Positions 57,217 to 64,000 of a stretch of 64,000 nt of DNA are shown piece after piece. A program made the translations under genes and the position numbers. The stretch's first letter is position 1. The number at the start of each line of letters is the position of its first letter. Below the pieces are notes generated by a model. That model was not told the origin of the DNA. It searched no databases and saw nothing but the letters and a program-made list of their open reading frames with translations. Source of the stretch: Microvirga terrae. Its GTDB lineage: Bacteria > Pseudomonadota > Alphaproteobacteria > Rhizobiales > Beijerinckiaceae. Where the stretch lies: positions 3,222,001 to 3,286,000 of the forward strand of contig NZ_CP102845.1 in assembly GCF_013307435.2 (NCBI RefSeq). Reading direction: 5' to 3'.

Positions 57217-57851
57217 TGACGCTTCCTCCGGACCGTCTGTGCGGCAAGTGTCGTCTCGAGCATATCGTACAGAAGCTTGTAGGCCTGTACCGACAGATGG
57301 ACCCCGTCGGTCGTTATCCCCGCCCTTGCGGCTCCGCTCCCGTCAGCAAAGGCATTCTGCAGATCGAGAAGGCCAGCCACGCGACCCTCCGCAACCTGAA
57401 CGATGCGGCGGCTCAGGGACGCCATGGCATCAGGAGAATAGAAGCTGGTCAGTCGCTTGGCCTGCTCGATCGGCGGCGGTGTCAGCACGACGACGGGAAC
57501 CTGTGCGCCATTGAAATGCCCGATGATCCGCTCGAAATGCTCCGTGACGCCGTCGAGGGCGCTCTCCGTGCAATCCTTCTTGGCGTCGTTGGTGCCTACG
57601 AGCAGCACCGCGACACTGGGCTCCGCCGATTCGAGGAGAAGCGGCACTCGAGGCTCCAAGGCCTCCGTCCAGATGCCGGAAAAGCCCGCATTGAGCACGG
57701 GAAGTGCGCCGATGCTGTTCCAGTAGAACGCCTCGACGATGGAATCGCCGATGAAGAGCAGACCGCCCGGCCCGACTGCGGCCTTGTGCGCGCTGATCAC
57801 AATGTCGCGGATCAGCCAGTGTGGGGCGAAGGGGTTGGGCTGCGAGGTCAC
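57213..57851 (-). CDS. SGNH/GDSL hydrolase
   Basis: 212 residues. All four blocks are present: GLLFIGDSIVE (Ser), LNAGFSGIWTE (Gly/Asn block), LLVGTNDAKKD and TTDGVHLSVQAY (Asp-x-x-His). No signal peptide, so it acts in the cytoplasm or with the membrane partner. It is coupled to the acyltransferase gene by a 4-nt overlap: together they look like a two-gene version of the fused acyltransferase-SGNH proteins used for polysaccharide O-acetylation. It is 51 bp downstream of gatB. Confidence 0.88.
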   Translation of the reverse strand: MTSQPNPFAPHWLIRDIVISAHKAAVGPGGLLFIGDSIVEAFYWNSIGALPVLNAGFSGIWTEALEPRVPLLLESAEPSVAVLLVGTNDAKKDCTESALDGVTEHFERIIGHFNGAQVPVVVLTPPPIEQAKRLTSFYSPDAMASLSRRIVQVAEGRVAGLLDLQNAFADGSGAARAGITTDGVHLSVQAYKLLYDMLETTLAAQTVRRKRQ

Positions 57852-57901
57852 GAGGCCAGCGCCGACGACAATCCCGGCGGATCGGATCCGCCGGGCATGG
57901 C

Positions 57902-59377
57902 CTACTCGATCCCGAGCTTCTGCTTCAGGATCTCATTGAGCGCCTGCGGGTTGGCTTTGCCGCCCGTGGCCTTCATGGTCTGGCCGACGAACCAGCCGAG
58001 CAGGGTCGGCTTCGCCTTGGCCTGCTCCACCTTGTCCGGGTTGGCCGCGATGATCTCGTCCACGGCCTTCTCGATGGCGCCCGTGTCGGTCACCTGCTTC
58101 ATGCCGCGCTTTTCCACGATCTCGCGCGGATCGCCGCCCTCCGTGAAGACGATCTCGAACAGGTCTTTGGCGATCTTTCCGGAGATCACGTTCTCTCCGA
58201 TCAGCTCGATGATGGCGCCGAGCTGCGCGGCCGAGACCGGCGATCCCGTGATGTCCTTGCCCTCCTTGTTGAGGCGTCCGAACAGCTCGTTGATTACCCA
58301 GTTCGCCGCGGCCTTGCCGTCGCGGCCCTTGGCAACCTCTTCGTAGAAATCGGCGGAGGCGCGTTCGGCCACGAGCACGCCGGCGTCGTAACTCGGCAGA
58401 CCGTAATCGGCCATGAAGCGGGCCTTCTTCTCGTCCGGCAGTTCCGGCAGGTGCTGGGCGAGATCGTCCACGTAAGCCTGGTCGAACTCGAGCGGCAACA
58501 GGTCCGGATCGGGGAAGTAGCGGTAATCGTGAGCCTCTTCCTTCGAGCGCATGGAGCGGGTCTCGCCCTTGCCCGGATCGTACAGGCGGGTCTCCTGGTC
58601 GATTTTGCCGCCGTCCTCCAGGATCGCGATCTGACGGCGCGCCTCGACCTCGATGGCCTGGCCGATGAACCGGATGGAGTTGACGTTCTTGATCTCGCAG
58701 CGGGTGCCGAACTCCTCGCCGGGACGGCGGACCGAAACGTTCACGTCGGCGCGAAGGTTGCCCTTGTCCATGTCGCCGTCGCAGGTGCCGAGATAGCGCA
58801 GGATCGTGCGCAGCTTGGTCACATAGGCGCGCGCCTCGTCGGCCGAACGCAGGTCCGGCTTCGAGACGATTTCCATCAGGGCCACGCCGGAACGGTTGAG
58901 ATCAACAAAGCTCAGGGTGGGATGCAGGTCGTGGATCGACTTGCCGGCGTCCTGCTCGAGATGCAGGCGCTCGATGCGCACCGTGATGGTCTCGCCGGAC
59001 TCCGGCACGTCCACGATCACCTCGCCCTCGCCCACGATCGGGCTCTTGTACTGGCTGATCTGGTACCCCTGCGGCAGATCCGGATAGAAGTAGTTCTTGC
59101 GGTCGAAAGTGCTGCGCAGGTTGATCTCGGCCTTGAGCCCGAGGCCGGTACGGATCGCCTGACGGACGCATTCCTCGTTGATCACGGGCAGCATGCCCGG
59201 CATAGCCGCGTCCACCAAGGATACGTGGCTGTTCGGATCGCCCCCGAAAGCCGTCGAGGCGCCGGAGAACAGCTTGGCTTGGCTCGTCACCTGCGCGTGG
59301 ATCTCCATGCCGACGACGATTTCCCAATCGCCTGTCGCACCTTTGATGAGCTTCTTCGGATTGACCGGAGCGTTCAT
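57902..59377 (-). CDS. gatB: Asp/Glu-tRNA amidotransferase subunit B
   Basis: tRNA-binding kinase/transamidase subunit of GatCAB, 491 residues. The conserved start [37 protein letters not shown] (about 95-112), [21 protein letters not shown] and the YqeY-like C-terminal tail are present. With gatA and gatC at 61-64 kb it makes Asn-tRNA and/or Gln-tRNA by transamidation. gatB is separated from gatCA by small hypothetical genes and eamA. Confidence 0.96.
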   Translation of the reverse strand: MNAPVNPKKLIKGATGDWEIVVGMEIHAQVTSQAKLFSGASTAFGGDPNSHVSLVDAAMPGMLPVINEECVRQAIRTGLGLKAEINLRSTFDRKNYFYPDLPQGYQISQYKSPIVGEGEVIVDVPESGETITVRIERLHLEQDAGKSIHDLHPTLSFVDLNRSGVALMEIVSKPDLRSADEARAYVTKLRTILRYLGTCDGDMDKGNLRADVNVSVRRPGEEFGTRCEIKNVNSIRFIGQAIEVEARRQIAILEDGGKIDQETRLYDPGKGETRSMRSKEEAHDYRYFPDPDLLPLEFDQAYVDDLAQHLPELPDEKKARFMADYGLPSYDAGVLVAERASADFYEEVAKGRDGKAAANWVINELFGRLNKEGKDITGSPVSAAQLGAIIELIGENVISGKIAKDLFEIVFTEGGDPREIVEKRGMKQVTDTGAIEKAVDEIIAANPDKVEQAKAKPTLLGWFVGQTMKATGGKANPQALNEILKQKLGIE

Positions 59378-59598
59378 GACCCTCGCGCCTTTATCTCTTG
59401 CCTTCGCCTGCTCGGAGTACGAGCGACCCTCAAAAGGGTCAACCCCTTTCGAGATGAACGGGCGTTCAGAATGCTTAACCTAACGTTAAGATTAGAAGAA
59501 TTTTATGCACAGATTTCGAAAATAATTGCCACGCTCCGGTGAAACCCGATCCCACATGACGCGTTGTTCGGGAGGTAAAACGGTCAAGGAGTTTCAAA

Positions 59599-59910
59599 AT
59601 GGCTATGGATCCTATGGATCGCGAACCGAACGTGTACAATCGCGAGACCAACGTCTACGATAATACAGGCCGGGGTTCGAACACTCTTGCTTATGTGATC
59701 GGCGGTCTTGTTGTCGCGCTAGGCCTTCTGGCCTTCCTCTTCTATGATGGCGGCAGCAACGAACCGAGCACAACCGGCAGCACCGGCACCCAGACGGAAA
59801 GCTCTTCGCCGAGCACCAGATCGACCGCTCCGGCCACACCGGCGGCCCCGGCTGCTCCCGCAGCTCCGGCGACCCCGTCCTCTCCGTCGGCTCCCGCCAA
59901 TCCGCAGTAA
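59599..59910 (+). CDS. Small membrane protein with an Ala/Pro/Ser-rich tail
   Basis: 103 residues. AGGAG in front of the ATG. Short acidic N-terminus, one membrane span (about 29-49, TLAYVIGGLVVALGLLAFLFY), then a low-complexity Ser/Thr/Ala/Pro tail. Unknown function; similar small proteins are common in Methylobacteriaceae. A perfect terminator follows. Confidence 0.75.
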   Translation: MAMDPMDREPNVYNRETNVYDNTGRGSNTLAYVIGGLVVALGLLAFLFYDGGSNEPSTTGSTGTQTESSSPSTRSTAPATPAAPAAPAAPATPSSPSAPANPQ

Positions 59911-59938
59911 CCTCGCGTCCCGCGTAACACTGCGCATG

Positions 59939-59971
59939 ATGGGTCTGACCTTCCGGTCAGACCCATTTTTC
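59939..59971 (+). terminator. Rho-independent terminator
   Basis: Stem ATGGGTCTGACC / GGTCAGACCCAT with loop TTCC, then TTTTT, 29 nt past the stop of the small membrane protein. Confidence 0.9.
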
Positions 59972-60065
59972 GTTCGAGCGCCCATCCCCTTCCTGAGGAA
60001 CCAAGCGGAAGAGCAGGCGGTTAGGCTTGGAAAATCGCCCGCCACCAACCTTGGAGACAATCAAG

Positions 60066-60593
60066 ATGGCCAGCAAATCGAGCTTCACCGCAGAGGAATG
60101 GTCCCGCGTCGTCGCGAGCCCGGTTGTCGCCAGCATGGCCATCACGGCGGCGGACCCGGGCGGTCTCTGGAGCCTGCTCCAGGAATCCATGTCGAGCGGC
60201 TGGGCGCTTCTGGAGGCGAAGCAGGATGCGCAGGCCACGCCCCTCGTGAAAGCGGTTGCCGAGGACATTGCCAACACCGATACCCGAAACGCCGTGCGGG
60301 AATCCTTCCAGGCTCAATTCAAGGGCAGCCAGTTCGCCGACATCAAGGGCAAGGCCATCGAGGAGCTTCACGCCGTCTCGGGGCTGCTCGACGCCAAAGC
60401 GCCCGACGAGGCGGCCGCGTTCAAAGCGTGGCTGTTCAGCGTCGCACGCAAGTCCGCGGAGGCCGGGAAGGAAGGCGGCTTTCTCGGCTTCGGCGGCGTG
60501 GCCGTGAGCGATGCCGAAAAGGCCACGTTGGCGGAGATCGCCACGGCGCTCGGCAGCACGGCGGGGTCGGGCGCCGGACTGGCGGAGACCTAA
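60066..60593 (+). CDS. Conserved hypothetical protein
   Basis: 175 residues from ATG 60066 (MASKSSFTAEEWSRVVASPV) with GGAG in front. Helix-rich, no membrane span or signal, Ala/Glu/Lys/Asp-rich; a DPGGLWSLLQES segment and a Gly-rich break (GGFLGFGGVAVS, about 138-149). Not recognised. The larger frame to 60027 is not needed. Confidence 0.6.
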   Translation: MASKSSFTAEEWSRVVASPVVASMAITAADPGGLWSLLQESMSSGWALLEAKQDAQATPLVKAVAEDIANTDTRNAVRESFQAQFKGSQFADIKGKAIEELHAVSGLLDAKAPDEAAAFKAWLFSVARKSAEAGKEGGFLGFGGVAVSDAEKATLAEIATALGSTAGSGAGLAET

Positions 60594-60602
60594 AGGCGGA
60601 TT

Positions 60603-61523
60603 TCATGCAGCCTGAACGGCAGCCTTCCGGGTCCTTTCAGGCACGGTCATGAAGGCCACACCGGCAAGGATGCAGAGAAGACCGATCCAGGCCGCTTCGC
60701 TGAGGCTCTCCCCAAGGAAATACGCCCCGATGGCGATCCCGATGGGTGCCCGCAGATAGGCCTGGGCCGTGGCGCCCACCGAGCCGAGAGTCCGGATCAG
60801 ACGGAAATAGATCGCGAAGGCCAGGGCGGTCGAGAACACGGCCAGTCCGGCCAGCGCCAGGATCGAGGCTCCCGACGGAGCCAGCGTCCACGGCCGATCA
60901 ACGATCAGGCTCAGGGGCAGTAGGATCACGGCCCCGGACAGGAGCGATCCGGCCGCCGGCGCCATCGGGTCGAGATTCTTGAACGTACGGCCGAAGATGG
61001 CTGCTCCCGCGTAGCAGACCGTGGCCAGCACGACGGCGAGCTGCGCGGTCAGCTCCTGGCCGACATGGGCGAAGGCTTGGCTGCCGACGATGATACATGT
61101 TCCGGCAAGGCCCAGGACGACCCCAGCGAGCTTTCGGAGCGACGTCGCCTCATGCTGGGACCAGAGCCATGTGATCAGGAACGTGAAGACTGGCGTCATC
61201 GAGTTCAGGATGACCGCCAGACCCGCATCGATGGATCTCTCCGCCCAGGCGATCAGCGTAAACGGCATGACGCTGTTGAGGCAGGCCTGAACGGCGAAGT
61301 TGCGACAGCTCGCCCCGTCCCGTGGCAGGCGGATCCCGCGCCACCGCATGATCAGCACAAGGATCCCTCCCGCGATCAGCGTGCGGGCGGCGATCAGGGT
61401 GACGGGCGGGATCGTGTCGATGCCGATTTTGATGAAGGTGTAGGACGACGCCCACAGCGTCGCGAGAACGAGCAGGAGCGAGAGCTCGACGGCATGGTTG
61501 GGCTTCGGTTGGCTCGTCGCCAT
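60603..61523 (-). CDS. EamA/DMT-family transporter
   Basis: 306 residues from ATG 61523 (MATSQPKPNHAVEL); the GTG at 61559 is an alternative. Ten membrane segments in two EamA repeats, with LWASSYTFIKIGI (about 25-37) and FSTALAFAIYF (about 240). Likely exports amino acids or other small metabolites. Confidence 0.85.
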   Translation of the reverse strand: MATSQPKPNHAVELSLLLVLATLWASSYTFIKIGIDTIPPVTLIAARTLIAGGILVLIMRWRGIRLPRDGASCRNFAVQACLNSVMPFTLIAWAERSIDAGLAVILNSMTPVFTFLITWLWSQHEATSLRKLAGVVLGLAGTCIIVGSQAFAHVGQELTAQLAVVLATVCYAGAAIFGRTFKNLDPMAPAAGSLLSGAVILLPLSLIVDRPWTLAPSGASILALAGLAVFSTALAFAIYFRLIRTLGSVGATAQAYLRAPIGIAIGAYFLGESLSEAAWIGLLCILAGVAFMTVPERTRKAAVQAA

Positions 61524-61642
61524 GAGTTCAGTTCCGTGTGCTGTGGTGGACGGCAGCACGAATCTGACACAGGCCAGGACCTAAGTCGCCTTACGATGCT
61601 TCGGCGCCGGCCGAACTGTGGCACAAGGACAATCGGGGCCGA

Positions 61643-61942
61643 CTACCGCCTCGCCACTCGCCGAGCCGCAAACGCGGCGCTTGCCCAGAGCAGCCCGGCG
61701 ACGAAGCGAACCGGGAACAGGGTCAGCGCGTCCGAACGCACAGGGGCAATCCAGGGCACGCCCATGCTGCTGATGGCCCAGGAGACGAGCGCCGATACAG
61801 CGAGCGCGATCATGCCGACGATCAACACCTTGCCGAACTGGTCGGCCTTCCAGCCGAGCCAGACAGCGACGAGGATCAGAACAGGATCGAAGGCGGCGGG
61901 CAGCCAGTCCCAGAGGTGAATGACGGGAACCGTGGGATGCAC
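61643..61942 (-). CDS. Small three-span membrane protein
   Basis: 99 residues. MHPTVPVIHLWDWLPAAFD then three hydrophobic segments (about 20-35, 40-60, 76-92), basic end. It begins 4 nt after the gatA stop codon and so may be translated by coupling. No family recognised. Confidence 0.6.
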   Translation of the reverse strand: MHPTVPVIHLWDWLPAAFDPVLILVAVWLGWKADQFGKVLIVGMIALAVSALVSWAISSMGVPWIAPVRSDALTLFPVRFVAGLLWASAAFAARRVARR

Positions 61943-61946
61943 GTCG

Positions 61947-63461
61947 TCATGCCCACCAGGCCTGCGGCAGCGTGAGGCGGCCGGCAGAATCCTCGATCAC
62001 CTGGCCGGCCGCGAAGAGGGTTTCCTCGTCGAACGCGCGACCGATGAGCTGGAGCCCCAGCGGCAACCCCTGGGCATCGAGCCCGGCCGGCACGGCAATG
62101 CCCGGCAGGCCTGCCATGTTCACCGTCACGGTGAAGATGTCGTTGAGATACATCTCGACCGGATCGCCCGAGCCCTTCTCGCCAATGCCGAAGGCGGACG
62201 ATGGGGTGGCCGGGGTCAGGATCGCGTGCACGCCCTGGGCGTAGACCTCCTCGAAGTCCCGCTTGATCAGGGTGCGCAGCTTCTGCGCCCGGACGTAATA
62301 GGCGTCGTAATACCCCGCCGAGAGCACGTAGGTACCGATCATGATGCGGCGCTTGACCTCGCGGCCGAAGCCGGCTGCGCGGGTCTTCTCGTAGAGATCG
62401 ACGATGTCCCGGCCGTTCTCGCGCAGGCCGTAGCGCACGCCGTCGTAACGGGCGAGGTTCGAGGAAGCCTCAGCCGGCGCAACGATGTAGTAGGCGGGCA
62501 GCGCGTACTTGGTGTGCGGAAGCGACACCTCGACGATCTCGGCCCCGGCGGCGCGCAGCCACTCGGCGCCCTGATGCCAGAGCTGCTCGATCTCGGGCGA
62601 CATGCCGTCGATCCGGTATTCCTTGGGAATGCCGATCTTGAGACCCTTCACGCCCCGAGAAACCGCAGCCTCGAAATCGGGCACCGGCAGGTCCACGCAG
62701 GTGGTGTCCTTGGGGTCGGGCCCGGCCATGGAGCGGAGCATGATGGCCGAATCCCGCACGGAGCGGGTGATCGAGCCGGCCTGATCGAGCGACGAGGCGA
62801 AGGCCACGGTGCCCCAGCGGGAGACGCGCCCATAGGTCGGCTTGATGCCGACCGTGCCGGTGAACGCCGCCGGCTGGCGGATCGATCCGCCGGTGTCCGT
62901 CGCGGTGGCGCCCAGGCAGAGGTGAGCGGCAACGGCCGCCGCCGACCCGCCCGAGGAGCCGCCGGGCACCAGATGAGTGCCCTCGATGGCCCCGGAGGCT
63001 CCGGCGCTCACATTCGAGCCCTCGCGCCGCCAGGGCGACACCACCGGCCCGAAGGCGCTGGTCTCGTTGGACGAGCCCATGGCGAATTCGTCCAGATTGA
63101 GCTTGCCGAGCATCACGGCGCCGTCGTTCCAGAGGTTCCGGGTGACCGTCGACTCATAAGGCGGGATGAAATTGCCGAGGATCTTGGAGCCGGCCGTCGT
63201 GGTGACGCCCTCGGTGCAGAACAGGTCCTTGATTCCGAGCGGGATACCCTCGAGCGCCCCTCCCTCACCGCGGGCGATCTTCTCGTCCGAGGTCTTGGCC
63301 ATGGCGAGCGCCTTCTCGGGCGTCTCGACCAGATAGGCGTTGAGCGCCCTCGCCTTCTCCATGGCGGCGAGATGGGCCTGCGCCAGCTCGGTCGCGGAAA
63401 AGGTCTTGGCCTTCAGGCCGTCGCGGGCTTCGGCAATCGTGAGATGGGTCAGTTCGTTCAC
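61947..63461 (-). CDS. gatA: Asp/Glu-tRNA amidotransferase subunit A
   Basis: Amidase subunit, 504 residues. The Ser-cisSer-Lys catalytic triad region is seen: [10 protein letters not shown] with the Lys (about 76), [14 protein letters not shown] (about 165-178) with the cis-Ser, and [12 protein letters not shown] with the nucleophile. It is 89 bp downstream of gatC. Confidence 0.97.
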   Translation of the reverse strand: MNELTHLTIAEARDGLKAKTFSATELAQAHLAAMEKARALNAYLVETPEKALAMAKTSDEKIARGEGGALEGIPLGIKDLFCTEGVTTTAGSKILGNFIPPYESTVTRNLWNDGAVMLGKLNLDEFAMGSSNETSAFGPVVSPWRREGSNVSAGASGAIEGTHLVPGGSSGGSAAAVAAHLCLGATATDTGGSIRQPAAFTGTVGIKPTYGRVSRWGTVAFASSLDQAGSITRSVRDSAIMLRSMAGPDPKDTTCVDLPVPDFEAAVSRGVKGLKIGIPKEYRIDGMSPEIEQLWHQGAEWLRAAGAEIVEVSLPHTKYALPAYYIVAPAEASSNLARYDGVRYGLRENGRDIVDLYEKTRAAGFGREVKRRIMIGTYVLSAGYYDAYYVRAQKLRTLIKRDFEEVYAQGVHAILTPATPSSAFGIGEKGSGDPVEMYLNDIFTVTVNMAGLPGIAVPAGLDAQGLPLGLQLIGRAFDEETLFAAGQVIEDSAGRLTLPQAWWA

Positions 63462-63550
63462 GGGACTGGATCTCTTGTCTCGGCGCCTCGAGCGGGATCG
63501 TCCCGGCCATCTGCGCCTTCATTTCAGGATCGGTGGGAAGGCTCGCGGCC

Positions 63551-63838
63551 CTACTCGACCACCTTCGGCACCAGGAAGAAGTTGTCTTCCGTTGCCGGAG
63601 CGTTTTCGACGATCTTCTCGGGAATGCCGCCATCGGTCACGCCATCCTGGCGCTTCTTCATGACCATGGGCGTCACGGAGGTCATCGGCTCGACGCCCTC
63701 GACATTCACCTCGTTGAGCTGCTCCACGAAGGAGAGAATCGCGTTGAGCTCGCCCTGGAGATGGGGCACCTCCGCATCCGTCACGGCAATGCGCGCCAGA
63801 TGGGCGATGCGGCGGACCGTTTTCTCATCGACCGACAT
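63551..63838 (-). CDS. gatC: Asp/Glu-tRNA amidotransferase subunit C
   Basis: 95 residues: [20 protein letters not shown] at the N-terminus and the conserved [19 protein letters not shown]. It locks GatA and GatB together. First gene of the gatC-gatA unit. Confidence 0.95.
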   Translation of the reverse strand: MSVDEKTVRRIAHLARIAVTDAEVPHLQGELNAILSFVEQLNEVNVEGVEPMTSVTPMVMKKRQDGVTDGGIPEKIVENAPATEDNFFLVPKVVE

Positions 63839-64000
63839 GAATGGTCATACCCCTTGGAAATCTGCTGGCCGGCCTATAGCACCCGCCCGCCTCGCGGGGC
63901 AACGCTGGATGTGACGGGACGGGCCTCTCCTGTCTTCGGCGTGGCCTGAGGATGATACCCTCCCCCAGTCATCACTGGCCGTTCCCTCATCCGCACGTCA
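63839..64000. other. Right end of the window, no gene
   Basis: 162 bp upstream of gatC; I see no gene. It contains CATCACTGGCC-like half motifs near 63968, similar to a half of the hairpin repeat, but not a full copy. Confidence 0.5.

Noticed and set aside
59816..59880. GCTCCGGC-type tandem repeats
   Set aside because: In-frame Ala/Pro repeats of the small membrane protein.

Overview
This 64 kb window is GC-rich chromosomal DNA from an alphaproteobacterium of the order Hyphomicrobiales (Rhizobiales), most likely Methylobacteriaceae and perhaps close to Microvirga. That placement is an inference from gene content and order: scpAB-tatABC-serS-surE-pcm, hdaA-ppk-ppx, a His-containing non-discriminating type AspRS together with GatCAB, and dispersed palindromic repeats. 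I saw no rRNA, tRNA, CRISPR array, transposase or phage gene. Most of the window is core genome with short islands of accessory genes.

Layout. 0-16 kb: yajC (cut by the window edge) and a DUF815 ATPase, then a long minus-strand run for translation, protein export, chromosome segregation and cell wall: argS, SPOR protein, nagZ, scpA, scpB, an orphan FbpC-like ATPase, tatA, tatB, tatC, serS, surE, pcm and an NlpD-like M23 factor; dgt lies upstream of argS. 16-24.5 kb: an A-type Fe-S carrier, a 619-residue secreted protein of unknown function, maeB, a hexapeptide acetyltransferase, a glycosyltransferase and aspS. 24.5-29.7 kb: an accessory insert with several very small genes, a WYL-like protein that may be leaderless, and a HlyD adaptor coupled to a C39-peptidase ABC exporter (the type that cleaves double-glycine leaders). 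29.8-41 kb: rnd, a Nudix hydrolase, a 2OG-Fe(II) oxygenase, ppx-ppk-hdaA-AI-2E transporter, a CDP-alcohol phosphatidyltransferase, purM-purN and a Tat-type cupin.

41-55 kb is patchier: an MltB-like transglycosylase, a secreted Cys-containing protein, a 64-residue gene with a good double-glycine leader, its own SD and its own terminator, a molybdopterin oxidoreductase, ndk, a DUF2147 protein, an RTX/cadherin-like protein, two GST-family proteins, a PsiF-like protein, an acetyltransferase, a DUF4345 membrane protein, an RcnR-RcnA nickel/cobalt efflux pair with a visible operator, and an adenylate cyclase with a Cys4 zinc ribbon. 55-64 kb: an acetyltransferase, tiny ORFs behind a hairpin, an SGNH esterase/acyltransferase-3 pair, gatB, two small hypothetical genes, an EamA exporter, a small membrane protein, gatA and gatC.

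The most interesting signals are (i) the double-glycine peptide at 43.3 kb and a Cys/Gly-rich ORF just upstream of the peptidase-containing exporter, which together suggest a small-peptide export system with unlinked cargo; (ii) a family of paired, oppositely oriented 23-nt hairpins with covarying arms and a constant 58-60 nt period; and (iii) a ~136-nt composite palindromic repeat whose inner module is inverted between two copies and whose end supplies the stop codon of two unrelated genes.
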